Below are positions 8,253 to 15,488 of a stretch of 20,775 bases of DNA, in pieces. Position 1 is the first letter of the stretch. The number at the start of each line of letters is the position of its first letter. The stretch is from Faecalibacterium sp. CAG:74. GTDB taxonomy: Bacteria > Bacillota > Clostridia > Christensenellales > Aristaeellaceae. The position numbers were made by a program, and so were the translations under genes. The stretch spans positions 1 to 20,775 of the forward strand of contig FR899896.1 of the NCBI GenBank assembly GCA_000437595.1, in the 5' to 3' direction. The notes under the pieces are model-generated. The model did not search any database. It was not told the DNA's origin and worked only from the letters and a program-made list of their open reading frames with translations.

Positions 8253-8267
8253 GAAAAGCAGCTTTTC
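8253..8267. promoter_or_regulatory. Perfect palindrome upstream of the regulator gene
   Basis: GAAAAGC (8253-8259), one base, GCTTTTC (8261-8267). Perfect 7-bp arms around a single base suit a dimeric protein site rather than a hairpin. It lies about 135 bp before the response-regulator start. No protein is known to bind it; autoregulation is speculation. Confidence 0.3.
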
Positions 8268-8291
8268 CCCTCCAAAATCAAAAAAATCACA

Positions 8292-8337
8292 AAAAAAAGA
8301 CGATTCGATGCAACGAAATCGCCTTTTCATTCGTCTT
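8292..8337 (-). terminator. Terminator-like hairpin with long T-run on the minus strand
   Basis: Read on the minus strand, CGATTTCG pairs with CGAATCG (one bulge) and is followed within two bases by a run of eight T. On the plus strand the T-run is only TTTT. Outer arms AAGACGA (8298-8304) and TCGTCTT (8331-8337) give an alternative fold. No minus-strand gene lies immediately upstream, so what it would stop is unclear. Confidence 0.4.
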
Positions 8338-8400
8338 ATATCATGAAGGCGGTTACGTTATTAACGCCGCCGATTCCACGCAATAATGAGGTGATTTACG

Positions 8401-9078
8401 ATGACGGAGGGAACGCAGGCGCGTCCGGAGCGCGTAATGGTGCTTGAGCCCGATGCCGAACGCCGGCAGATGCTCGCCCAAACGCTGATGCAGTCCGGCT
8501 TCCGCTGCTTTATGGCGGATTCGGTGCACGACGCGCTCCCCTTCTATCAGGACAGGCAAAATTCGGCGTGTATGCTGACGATTCTCAACGCGCGCCTGCC
8601 GTGGTGTGAGAGTGTTGAGCTGCTCAGCCGGGCGCAGGAAAACGACTGGCCCGTGCTGTTTCTGACGGCGGAAGCGGCAAACGTTGCGCACCTGCAGTCG
8701 CTGTTTGACCTGCCGTGCGACGCGCTGGTGCACCCCTTCTCCCCCAAGCAGCTGATGAACGCGGTGGAAAACTTGCTGCTGCTTGCCCAATCGCTCCTGC
8801 GCGCCGGGCCGCTGCGGCTGGACACGCTGCACCACCGCGTGACGATGGCAGGCGAGCACCTGACACTCACCGCGCAGGAATTTGCCTTGCTGGAAGTGCT
8901 GGTGAAGACGCCGGGGGCAGCCGTCTCCCGCGAAACGCTCCTGCGGACGGCGTGGGGCTATCAGGATTTAGGCGAAACACGCACGGTGGACGTGCACATT
9001 CAGCGTTTGCGGCGGAAATTGGGTAAATCGTGCATCGAAACGGTGTATAAAAATGGATATAAGCTCAAAATGGCGTAA
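8401..9078 (+). CDS. OmpR-family response regulator with a degenerate receiver
   Basis: 225 residues. AGGTGA lies 8 nt before the ATG. The receiver domain (~12-125) keeps the fold and the switch Thr89 (VLFLTA) but has Asn63 in ILNARLP where the phospho-accepting Asp belongs, and His111 in VHPFSP where the invariant Lys belongs; the acidic pocket is reduced to E16-x-D18. The winged-helix DNA-binding domain (~135-225) is well conserved: LTAQEFALLEVL, TVDVHIQRLRRKLG and the final NGYKL. Phosphorylation-independent control is therefore likely. No histidine kinase gene is adjacent. It is monocistronic, with a strong terminator 9 nt after the stop. Targets are unknown; the divergent palindromes upstream are candidates for autoregulation. 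Confidence 0.9.
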   Translation: MTEGTQARPERVMVLEPDAERRQMLAQTLMQSGFRCFMADSVHDALPFYQDRQNSACMLTILNARLPWCESVELLSRAQENDWPVLFLTAEAANVAHLQSLFDLPCDALVHPFSPKQLMNAVENLLLLAQSLLRAGPLRLDTLHHRVTMAGEHLTLTAQEFALLEVLVKTPGAAVSRETLLRTAWGYQDLGETRTVDVHIQRLRRKLGKSCIETVYKNGYKLKMA

Positions 9079-9086
9079 CATGGCGT

Positions 9087-9114
9087 CCCCCTCTGCGCAA
9101 AGAGGGGGATTTTT
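9087..9114 (+). terminator. Intrinsic terminator of the response-regulator gene
   Basis: CCCCCTCT (9087-9094) pairs with AGAGGGGG (9101-9108) across a 6-nt loop, followed by ATTTTT. Confidence 0.92.
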
Positions 9115-9139
9115 CGTGCCCCAAATCATCATTCGCACG

Positions 9140-9171
9140 AAAAAAACCGTTCCCTTGTGCGGAGGGAACGG
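9140..9171 (-). terminator. Intrinsic terminator of the rpsM-rplQ operon
   Basis: On the minus strand CCGTTCCC (9171-9164) pairs with GGGAACGG (9154-9147) and is followed by seven T (9146-9140), about 65 nt after the rplQ stop. It faces the terminator at 9087-9114, so the two converging units are separately closed. Confidence 0.92.
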
Positions 9172-9237
9172 CTTGTGCTTGCTTGATGTGTGCGTAAAGA
9201 AAACAAAACGTTCAAACGTGACAAGCGTCACGCAATC

Positions 9238-9786
9238 TTACTTCGCTTCGGCAGTCGCATCGGTGCCGGGGATGTTGATGATCTCCAGCATGACCAACTC
9301 GGCAGCATCGCCGCGGCGCGGTCCCAGCTTGTACATGCGGGTGTAGCCGCCAGCCACGTTCTTCTCGGCGTTGCGCTTCTTGAACATCGGGCCGTACTCA
9401 CGGAACAGCTTCTCAACGACGGGATACTTCACGTCCTTGGTGCGCTCCTTGTACTCCTTCTTGTTCTCGTCCGCCAGCTTCTGCTGCGGCACGTTGTACA
9501 GATACGCGGTCATCTGACGGCGAGCGTGCAGCTTGGACGGCGCATCGTTGACCACCTGCAGTTCGACCTTCTGATCCTTGTCGTTGTGGGTGATCTTGGT
9601 GGTGGTCACGGTGTTGTCGCACTCGTTGACTGCCAGAGTGATGTAATGTTCGGCAATGCGGCGGACTTCCTTGGCCTTGGCTTCGGTCGTCACGATCTTG
9701 CCATTCTGAAACAGGTTCGTCACCAGACCGCGGAGCAGCGCTTTGCGCTGACCGGCCGTGCGACCCAGTTTGCGCTGGTGTGCCAT
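9238..9786 (-). CDS. rplQ: Large-subunit ribosomal protein L17, enlarged form
   Basis: 182 residues from the ATG at 9786, which is followed by the typical MAHQRKLGRTAGQRKALLRG start and preceded by AGGAGG 9 nt upstream; an upstream in-frame start (9813) has no site. L17 binds 23S rRNA on the large subunit. Conserved blocks are residues 1-50, LHARRQ (86-91), VEKLFREYGP (124-133) and GGYTRMYKLGPRRGDAAELV (146-165). The usual length is about 115-130 residues; the excess lies in two charged internal insertions, about 54-84 and 99-120, plus a short tail. It is the last gene of the operon, 87 nt after rpoA. Confidence 0.97.
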   Translation of the reverse strand: MAHQRKLGRTAGQRKALLRGLVTNLFQNGKIVTTEAKAKEVRRIAEHYITLAVNECDNTVTTTKITHNDKDQKVELQVVNDAPSKLHARRQMTAYLYNVPQQKLADENKKEYKERTKDVKYPVVEKLFREYGPMFKKRNAEKNVAGGYTRMYKLGPRRGDAAELVMLEIINIPGTDATAEAK

Positions 9787-9873
9787 GGGATTATTTCCTC
9801 CTATCACGGGCAAGCAGCGATTCTAACCGACGTGCGATCGGGTAAAATCAGGCTGCCATCGTTGTGCCCCGTC

Positions 9874-10824
9874 TTATTCTTCGTTCTGGCGCAGACTCAG
9901 ACCCAGATCCTGCAGCTTCTGTTCCACTTCTTCCAAGGACTTGCGACCAAGGTTGCGCACCTTCATCATGTCCTCCTGGTTGCGCTGCACCAGCTCGGCG
10001 ACGCTGTTGATGCCAGCGCGCTTCAAGCAGTTGTAGGCACGGACAGAGAGCTCCAGCTCTTCAATGGTCATTTCGAGGACTTTTTCCTTCTTGTCGTCCT
10101 CGGGCTGCGTCATGCTGACCGGCAGCACCTGATCCGTCAGACTGACGAACTGCATCAGGTGTTCGGTGAGAATCTTCGCCGCGCAGCTGATGGCCTCTTC
10201 AGGCTTCAGGGTGCCATTCGTCCACACCTCAAGGGTCAGACGGTCAAAGTCGTTGGACTGGCCGACGCGCTTGTCCTCCACCGTGTAGTTGACCTTCACG
10301 ATGGGGGTGAAGATGCTGTCCATGGCGATATCGCCGATGGGCATCGAGCCGGCATTGCGAGCCTTATTCTTGTCTGCGCTGACGTAGCCCACGCCGCGTT
10401 CAAGGCGGAGCGTCATCTGAAGATGCGCGTCCTCGTTGAGCGTTGCGATGTGCATATCGGGGTTGATGATTTCAATTTCATCATCAACCTTGATATCCGC
10501 CGCGGTCAGTTCGCACGGGCCCATTTTGTCCACGATTACAGACTTCGGGCCGTCGCTGTACATTTTGACAGCCAAGCCCTTCAGGTTCAGGATGATTTCG
10601 GTGACATCCTCTTTCACGCCGGGAATGGTGGAAAATTCATGCTGCACACCTTCGATGTGAACAGCAGACGCCGCCGCTCCGGGCAGAGAGGATAGTAGGA
10701 CACGGCGCAGGCTGTTGCCCAGCGTGTGACCAAACCCGCGTTCGAGCGGTTCGACCACAAAGCGTCCGTACTTGCCATTGTCCCCGACTTCGACGCATTC
10801 GACTTTTGCGATTTCTACGGCCAT
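9874..10824 (-). CDS. rpoA: DNA-directed RNA polymerase subunit alpha
   Basis: 316 residues, the standard length. The N-terminal dimerisation and assembly domain (about 1-230) has RFVVEPLERGFGHTLGNSLRRVLLSSLPG, and the C-terminal domain (about 250-310), which contacts UP elements and activators, has LELSVRAYNCLKRAGINSVAEL and RNLGRKSLEEV. AGGAGGG lies 8 nt before the ATG. It sits between rpsD and rplQ in the usual order, so its output is tied to ribosomal-protein synthesis. Confidence 0.99.
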   Translation of the reverse strand: MAVEIAKVECVEVGDNGKYGRFVVEPLERGFGHTLGNSLRRVLLSSLPGAAASAVHIEGVQHEFSTIPGVKEDVTEIILNLKGLAVKMYSDGPKSVIVDKMGPCELTAADIKVDDEIEIINPDMHIATLNEDAHLQMTLRLERGVGYVSADKNKARNAGSMPIGDIAMDSIFTPIVKVNYTVEDKRVGQSNDFDRLTLEVWTNGTLKPEEAISCAAKILTEHLMQFVSLTDQVLPVSMTQPEDDKKEKVLEMTIEELELSVRAYNCLKRAGINSVAELVQRNQEDMMKVRNLGRKSLEEVEQKLQDLGLSLRQNEE

Positions 10825-10858
10825 TATTTTTACCCTCCTTGCTCAGGTTCGGAGTGAC

Positions 10859-10918
10859 GAAGGGAGGAATGCGAAAGCGAGCTTCATGCATCCCGTCATC
10901 CGCATCCCGTTTCCCTTC
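10859..10918 (-). promoter_or_regulatory. Intercistronic hairpin between rpsD and rpoA
   Basis: In the 95-nt gap, the mRNA can pair GAAGGGA (10918-10912) with TCCCTTC (10865-10859), with an inner GGATGC/GCATTCC stem containing one bulge. It ends about 15 nt before the rpoA ribosome binding site and has no T-run, so a role in processing or in setting rpoA translation is more likely than termination. This is by-eye folding only. Confidence 0.35.
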
Positions 10919-10919
10919 C

Positions 10920-11516
10920 TTAACGGGAGTAGAATTCGACGATCATGCTCATTTCGGCTTCGAGGCTGACGTCCTCACGGGTCGGCAGCGCAACGACTTT
11001 GCCGGTCAGGTTGGGGGCATCAAAGGTCAGCCACTTGGGGGTGACGACGCTGGTGCCTTCGCGCAGCGGCTTGAAGAGCTCGGACTCGGTGCTCTTCTGG
11101 CGCAGGGTGATCACGTCGCCAACCTTCACGGAGTAGGACGGAATGTCCACCTTCTGGCCGTTGACGCGGATGTGACCATGCACAACGATCTGACGGGCGG
11201 CACGGCGGGTCTTGCCCAGACCCAGACGGTACACAACGTTGTCCAGGCGCAGTTCGAGCAGCTGGAGCATGTTGTCGCCGGTGATGCCCTTCATGTTGGT
11301 CGCCTTCAGGTAGTACTTGTGGAACTGCTTTTCCAGCACACCGTAGACGAACTTAACCTTCTGCTTCTCCTTCAGCTGCGCGCCGTATTCAGAAACCTTC
11401 TTACGACGGATGCCGCCGGGATTGCGCTTAGATTGCTTTTTGCCATAACCCATTTCCGCCGGGCTGACGCCGAGTGCACGGCACTTCCGGGCGACGGGCT
11501 GCTTATTGATAGCCAT
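10920..11516 (-). CDS. rpsD: Small-subunit ribosomal protein S4 (zinc-free form)
   Basis: 198 residues. S4 is a primary 16S rRNA binder that starts small-subunit assembly, and in many bacteria it represses its own operon. The S4 RNA-binding domain (about 90-150) contains LELRLDNVVYRLGLGKTRRAARQIVVHGHIRVNG. The N-terminus has a single Cys (Cys12) instead of the four-Cys zinc site, placing it in the C-minus class. A good ribosome binding site precedes the ATG, 24 nt after rpsK. Having rpsD inside the alpha operon, unlike the separate rpsD of Bacillus subtilis, matters for how the operon may be autoregulated. Confidence 0.98.
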   Translation of the reverse strand: MAINKQPVARKCRALGVSPAEMGYGKKQSKRNPGGIRRKKVSEYGAQLKEKQKVKFVYGVLEKQFHKYYLKATNMKGITGDNMLQLLELRLDNVVYRLGLGKTRRAARQIVVHGHIRVNGQKVDIPSYSVKVGDVITLRQKSTESELFKPLREGTSVVTPKWLTFDAPNLTGKVVALPTREDVSLEAEMSMIVEFYSR

Positions 11517-11540
11517 GTTTTACAGTCCTCCTTCGTTTGC

Positions 11541-11948
11541 TTACACGCGACGGCGCTTGGGCGGACGGCAGCCGTTATGCGGAATCGGCGTCACGTCCTT
11601 AATCATGCTCACGTCCAGACCAGCGGCCTGCAGGGAGCGGATGGCGGCTTCACGGCCGGAACCCGGACCCTTGACATACACTTCAACCGTCTTCAGGCCA
11701 TATTCCATTGCGGCCTTGGCAGCGGTCTCAGCGGCGGTCTGTGCAGCAAAAGGAGTAGACTTCTTGCTGCCGCGGAAGCCCAGGCCGCCGGAGGAGGCCC
11801 AGGACAGGGCGTTGCCCTGCGTATCGGTGATGGTGACGATGGTGTTATTGAAAGAAGAGCTGATGTGCGCCGCACCGCGCTCGACGAGCTTGCGCTCCTT
11901 GCGCTTGCGCACGACCTTCTTGAGCTTGCTCTGCTGCTTGGGTGCCAT
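11541..11948 (-). CDS. rpsK: Small-subunit ribosomal protein S11
   Basis: 135 residues, normal length. It forms part of the platform of the small subunit near the mRNA exit. Recognised by the block HISSSFNNTIVTITDTQGN, GGLGFRGSKKSTPFAAQ, VKGPGSGREAAIR and the C-terminal DVTPIPHNGCRPPKRRRV. GGAGGG precedes the ATG. It is 54 nt downstream of rpsM. Confidence 0.99.
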   Translation of the reverse strand: MAPKQQSKLKKVVRKRKERKLVERGAAHISSSFNNTIVTITDTQGNALSWASSGGLGFRGSKKSTPFAAQTAAETAAKAAMEYGLKTVEVYVKGPGSGREAAIRSLQAAGLDVSMIKDVTPIPHNGCRPPKRRRV

Positions 11949-12002
11949 TGTTTTTCCCTCCGTTATTTCACGAAACGGCTCTCACCGCGTAATTCCTGTG
12001 AA

Positions 12003-12380
12003 TTACTTGGTGGCCTTCTTCTTGCCAGCGATGGTCTTCTTCGGGCCCTTGCGGGTACGCGCGTTCTGCTTGGTGTTCTGACCGCGAACGGGCAGACCAC
12101 GGCGATGACGCACACCGCGATAGCAGCCGATTTCCACCAGACGCTTGATGTTCAGGGAGACTTCGCGGCGCAGATCGCCTTCCACCTTCAGGTGGTGCTC
12201 GATGTAGTCGCGCAGCTTGCTGATGTCGTTTTCGGAGAGATCCTTGACGCGGGTGTCGGGGTTAATGCCGACTTCCGCAAGCATCTTCTGAGAGGTCGTC
12301 AGGCCAATACCGTAGATGTAGGTCAGGCCGATCTCAACGCGCTTTTCTCTGGGCAGGTCCACACCTGCAATGCGTGCCAT
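12003..12380 (-). CDS. rpsM: Small-subunit ribosomal protein S13
   Basis: 125 residues, normal length. It sits in the small-subunit head and touches the P-site tRNA and the inter-subunit bridge. Recognised by MARIAGVDLPREKRVEIGLTYIYGIG, the helix-turn region LRDYIE, GCYRGVRHRRGLPVRGQ and a basic tail. GGAGGTG lies about 10 nt before the ATG. It is the first gene of this transcription unit: the infA and rpmJ genes that commonly precede it are absent, and a promoter with a long leader lies upstream instead. Confidence 0.99.
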   Translation of the reverse strand: MARIAGVDLPREKRVEIGLTYIYGIGLTTSQKMLAEVGINPDTRVKDLSENDISKLRDYIEHHLKVEGDLRREVSLNIKRLVEIGCYRGVRHRRGLPVRGQNTKQNARTRKGPKKTIAGKKKATK

Positions 12381-12680
12381 GTGTTAAATGCACCTCCGTA
12401 ATTATATGACGAACTGTCCGTCCGCCATCAAAGACGCGGTTCGTCCACCAACCTCTCAGAGGCAACCCACCCCGGAGCTGTCAGTGCCGTCCGCCACCCT
12501 TGCTGTGCCTGCGCCTGGTGATGCAAGCGCAAAGCAACGCCGTCCCTTCGCAATTTGGAAGGCTGCGAAGAGAAAGCGTAATCATGTCAGAAGACGTATC
12601 GGTGCGCTGGTGGAACACAGGCTTATGTTTAGAAGAAGAAGCCCATGCAGCCGCCCACCAGTGCGACCAGTTGCTAACCG
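12381..12680 (-). promoter_or_regulatory. Structured ~300-nt 5' leader of the rpsM operon
   Basis: From the predicted start near 12680 to the rpsM ATG the leader is about 300 nt with no credible gene. The mRNA can form GCGCTTG/CAGGCGC (12530-12511, 6-nt loop, one G-T pair), a short CCTCT/AGAGG palindrome (12452-12462), and GACGAAC/GTTCGTC (12445-12408), which closes just before the ribosome binding site. Such an arrangement suits feedback by a ribosomal protein such as S4, but I see no match to a named leader family. Confidence 0.45.
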
Positions 12681-12686
12681 TCTGTT

Positions 12687-12716
12687 ATTGTACCACGAAA
12701 CCCATCGGAAAATCAA
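12687..12716 (-). promoter_or_regulatory. Sigma-A promoter of the rpsM-rplQ operon
   Basis: Minus strand: -35 TTGATT (12716-12711), 18-bp spacer, -10 TACAAT (12692-12687). It diverges from the cca promoter at 12817. The gap 12381-12875 is thus a shared leader and divergent promoter region. Confidence 0.75.
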
Positions 12717-12782
12717 GAGGTTGCACGAACTTTCCAGCTTCTTTTTCCGCTTCCTCGGTATAGAAATTCTTATCCGATTTTT

Positions 12783-12795
12783 GTGCACATTGCAC
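12783..12795. promoter_or_regulatory. Palindrome between divergent promoters
   Basis: GTGCA-CAT-TGCAC, a 13-bp inverted repeat between the rpsM-operon and cca promoters, 22 bp before the cca -35 box. It could be an operator; nothing further supports this. Confidence 0.2.
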
Positions 12796-12816
12796 CAATT
12801 ATCAAACATAAATCCC

Positions 12817-12845
12817 TTGCATACCGCTGTTTCTTCGATTATAAT
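12817..12845 (+). promoter_or_regulatory. Sigma-A promoter of cca and the CDF gene
   Basis: TTGCAT (12817-12822), 17-bp spacer, consensus TATAAT (12840-12845). The predicted start leaves a leader of about 25 nt that contains AGGAGGAGG directly before the TTG start. Confidence 0.88.
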
Positions 12846-12875
12846 AGAGTTGTTCCCAAAAGGAGGAGGATTTTT

Positions 12876-14216
12876 TTGCTGACAATCCCTGCTGGAGCGG
12901 ATTTTATCCTGCGCAGGCTGATGGAAAACGGCTTTGACGCCTACGTTGTCGGCGGATGCGTACGCGACAGTCTGCTTGGGCTGTTCCCGCATGACTGGGA
13001 TATTTGCACCAGCGCGCGCCCGGAGCAGATGCAGGCTGTTTTTGCGGACTGCCGCGTCATCGAAACCGGCCTGAAGCACGGCACGCTGACCGTCCTGCAC
13101 GACCGCATTCCCTATGAAGTGACGACCTTCCGCGTCGATGGCGGCTACACCGACCACCGCCACCCGGACAGCGTGTCGTTTGTATCTAATGTGGTGGATG
13201 ACCTTGCCCGGCGCGATTTCACCGTCAACGCCATGGCATGGAATCCGCAAACCGGGCTGGTGGACGCCTTTCACGGGCAGGAGGATCTGCGTGCGGGCAT
13301 CATCCGCGCCGTTGGCGACCCCCAAACCCGCTTCACTGAGGATGCGCTGCGGATTCTGCGCGCGCTGCGGTTCGCGTCCGTGTACGGTTTCCGGATTGAT
13401 GACGCCACCAGTCAGGCAGCGCACGACCTGTGCCATACGCTGACGGACGTCGCTGCCGAGCGTATCCGCGTTGAATTGGCGAAGCTGCTGTGCGGGCAGG
13501 GCGCGGCGGACATCCTGCGCGCGTATCCGGACGTGCTGTTCGTCCTGCTTCCCCAGCTGCGCGCAATGCACGGCTTCGACCAGCATAATCCGCACCACCG
13601 CTATGATGTGTGGGAGCACACCCTGCGCGCGCTGCCCCATATTCCGCCGACGGAGACGCTGCGGCTGGCGATTCTGCTGCATGACAGCGGCAAGCCGGAC
13701 TGCTTCACGCTGGATGAGGCGGGCATCGGCCATATGCACGGGCACGCGGAGCGTTCCGCCGAGATTGCGGACGAGGTGCTTTCCTCCCTGCGTGTGGACA
13801 ACGCGACCCGCGAGCGCGTGACGCTGCTGGTGCGCAGCCACTCCCTGTCCGTTTCGCCCGACCACAAGCTGCTGCGCCGCCGCCTGAATCAGCTTGGCGA
13901 AGAAGCCCTGCGCGAGCTGCTGCTGCTCCAGCGCGCCGACCAGCTGGGCAAGGGCACGATTCCGCCGGAGGAAATCAAGGCGGAGTACCGCACAGTTGTC
14001 GCCGCGCTGGATGCGCTGATGGCAACGTCGCCCTGCTTCACGCTGAAATCGCTGGCGGTATCCGGGCGCGATTTAATGGCGGCGGGTCTGCCCAAAGGAC
14101 ACATTGTCGGGCAGGCGCTGGCATATCTTCTCGATGAAGTAATGGCGGAGCGCTTGCCGAACGCGCGGGATGCGCTGCTTGACGCTGCCATCCGCCAATT
14201 TGGAGGGATGTCATGA
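12876..14216 (+). CDS. cca: CCA tRNA nucleotidyltransferase with HD domain
   Basis: 446 residues. It adds or repairs the 3' CCA of tRNAs from CTP and ATP without a template. The TTG at 12876 is chosen because AGGAGGAGG (12861-12869) lies just upstream and after a consensus promoter; the upstream ATG at 12783 would precede that promoter. The class II nucleotidyltransferase core shows VGGCVRD (25-31), the metal pair D40-x-D42 in HDWDICT, RRDFTVNAMAWN and EDALRILRALRFA. A C-terminal HD phosphohydrolase-like domain has LLHDSGKP and HMHGHAERS. CCA-adding and poly(A) polymerases of this class look alike, but this is the only such gene in view. Its stop overlaps the next gene's start. Confidence 0.93.
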   Translation: MLTIPAGADFILRRLMENGFDAYVVGGCVRDSLLGLFPHDWDICTSARPEQMQAVFADCRVIETGLKHGTLTVLHDRIPYEVTTFRVDGGYTDHRHPDSVSFVSNVVDDLARRDFTVNAMAWNPQTGLVDAFHGQEDLRAGIIRAVGDPQTRFTEDALRILRALRFASVYGFRIDDATSQAAHDLCHTLTDVAAERIRVELAKLLCGQGAADILRAYPDVLFVLLPQLRAMHGFDQHNPHHRYDVWEHTLRALPHIPPTETLRLAILLHDSGKPDCFTLDEAGIGHMHGHAERSAEIADEVLSSLRVDNATRERVTLLVRSHSLSVSPDHKLLRRRLNQLGEEALRELLLLQRADQLGKGTIPPEEIKAEYRTVVAALDALMATSPCFTLKSLAVSGRDLMAAGLPKGHIVGQALAYLLDEVMAERLPNARDALLDAAIRQFGGMS

Positions 14217-15382
14217 TGCGCCTTGCCCAGCGCCTGATTCGCCCCGGCGAAAGCCCGTCCGACCAGCCCGTCCGCAAGCGGTTGGGGACGTTCGCGTCCG
14301 CTGTTGGCATCGGGACGAACATTCTGCTTTCGCTGACGAAAGTCATTATCGGCACGCTGACCGGCTCGCTGGCAGTCACGGCGGACGCGGTCAACAACCT
14401 GTCCGACGCGGCAGGCAGCATTGTGTCGCTCATCAGCGTCCGCGTTGCCCAAAAGCCCATTGACCGTGAGCATCCCTTCGGGCACGGGCGCATCGAGTAC
14501 CTCGGCGCGCTTGGCGTCGGCGCGCTGATTCTCGTCATGGGGCTTGAACTGCTCAAAAGCGGCGTCAGCGGCATCATCACCCCGCAAGCCATGCGCTTTG
14601 CTTGGGTGCCGTTCCTGATTCTGCTCTTCTCCATCGCCGTTAAGGGCGCACTGTTCTTCTTCTATCGCGATGCAGGCAGGCTGATTGACGCGGATTCGCT
14701 CAAAGCCGCCTCCCGCGATTCCCTCTCCGACGTGCTGGCGACCTCCGCCGTCGCGCTATCGATGGTCATCGGGCAGTTCACGGCGTTTCCGGTCGATGGC
14801 GTGATGAGCATCATCGTTGCGCTGCTCGTCCTCAAAACGGGCTTTGACGTCGTGCGCGATCAGATGGATACGCTGATGGGCGCAAAAACGAACCCGGAGC
14901 TTGGGCGGCAGATTATCGCGATGCTGAATCAGTATGATGAGATTCTCGGCACGCACGACCTGATGATTCACGACTACGGGCCGGGGCGCTGCGTCGCGTC
15001 GATTCACGCGGAAGTACCCGCCGACGCGAATCTCGTCGCGATTCACGAGGTTATCGACCGCGCGGAGAGCGACATCAGCCGCGCGCTGCACATTCCGATT
15101 TGCATCCACATTGACCCAATTGTCGTCGGAGACCCGATTTTTGACAGCATTACGGCGCATTTCAACCACATTCTGACCCAGCAGTACCCAGGTACGCACA
15201 TCCACGACCTGCGGATGGTGCCGGGGGAAAACGTGGTGAATCTGGTGTTTGACGTCGCCGTGCCGCCGGAGTGCAAGGACACCGCGCCGCTGACAGAGCA
15301 GCTTTCGCGCGCCGCCAAAGCGCTTGACCCACGTTATCGGTGCGTCATCCACTATGACCTTGATTTCTACAATGAGCAATAA
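14213..15382 (+). CDS. Cation diffusion facilitator, probably Mn2+ exporter
   Basis: 389 residues. CDF proteins exchange divalent metal ions for protons to export them. About six membrane helices occupy residues 28-210, followed by a cytoplasmic dimerisation domain and an extra C-terminal segment that makes it longer than the ~300-residue typical form. The transport site reads N61-x3-D65 in helix 2 (DAVNNLSD) and D169-x3-D173 in helix 5 (RDSLSD). Zinc-type members have HxxxD in helix 5, and the N/D-DxxxD pattern is associated with Mn2+ CDFs, so manganese is the best guess. DREHPFGHGR (84-93) is the usual loop. The start forms an ATGA overlap with cca and has TGGAGGG upstream, implying translational coupling. 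Confidence 0.9.
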   Translation: MMRLAQRLIRPGESPSDQPVRKRLGTFASAVGIGTNILLSLTKVIIGTLTGSLAVTADAVNNLSDAAGSIVSLISVRVAQKPIDREHPFGHGRIEYLGALGVGALILVMGLELLKSGVSGIITPQAMRFAWVPFLILLFSIAVKGALFFFYRDAGRLIDADSLKAASRDSLSDVLATSAVALSMVIGQFTAFPVDGVMSIIVALLVLKTGFDVVRDQMDTLMGAKTNPELGRQIIAMLNQYDEILGTHDLMIHDYGPGRCVASIHAEVPADANLVAIHEVIDRAESDISRALHIPICIHIDPIVVGDPIFDSITAHFNHILTQQYPGTHIHDLRMVPGENVVNLVFDVAVPPECKDTAPLTEQLSRAAKALDPRYRCVIHYDLDFYNEQ

Positions 15383-15384
15383 TT

Positions 15385-15433
15385 GAAACGGGCGAATGTG
15401 CGGAAAAACAGCGCATTCGCCCGTGTTTCTTTA
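15385..15433 (+). terminator. Strong terminator after the CDF gene, perhaps bidirectional
   Basis: ACGGGCGAATG (15388-15398) pairs perfectly with CATTCGCCCGT (15414-15424) around a loop that can pair further; GTTTCTTT follows. It also lies 55 nt beyond the stop of the converging rqcH gene, where the opposite strand ends in TTTCAATTATT. Confidence 0.85.
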
Positions 15434-15488
15434 TGCTATTTCCAAAGTGAGAATGCGCCAAAGCGCAAGCAGATGGCGCAGGTGAACG

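Noticed and set aside
9190..10695. Plus-strand open frame of 501 codons over rplQ and rpoA
   Set aside because: It is antisense to two certain genes, has low-complexity His/Leu/Val composition typical of G+C-rich shadow frames, and has no ribosome binding site.
10806..12401. Plus-strand open frame of 531 codons over rpsD, rpsK and rpsM
   Set aside because: Antisense to three certain ribosomal protein genes, with composition expected of a complementary-strand shadow.
12388..12882. Plus-strand open frame spanning the rpsM-cca divergent region
   Set aside because: It crosses both promoters and the rpsM leader, lacks a ribosome binding site and has an Arg/Pro-rich unfolded composition.
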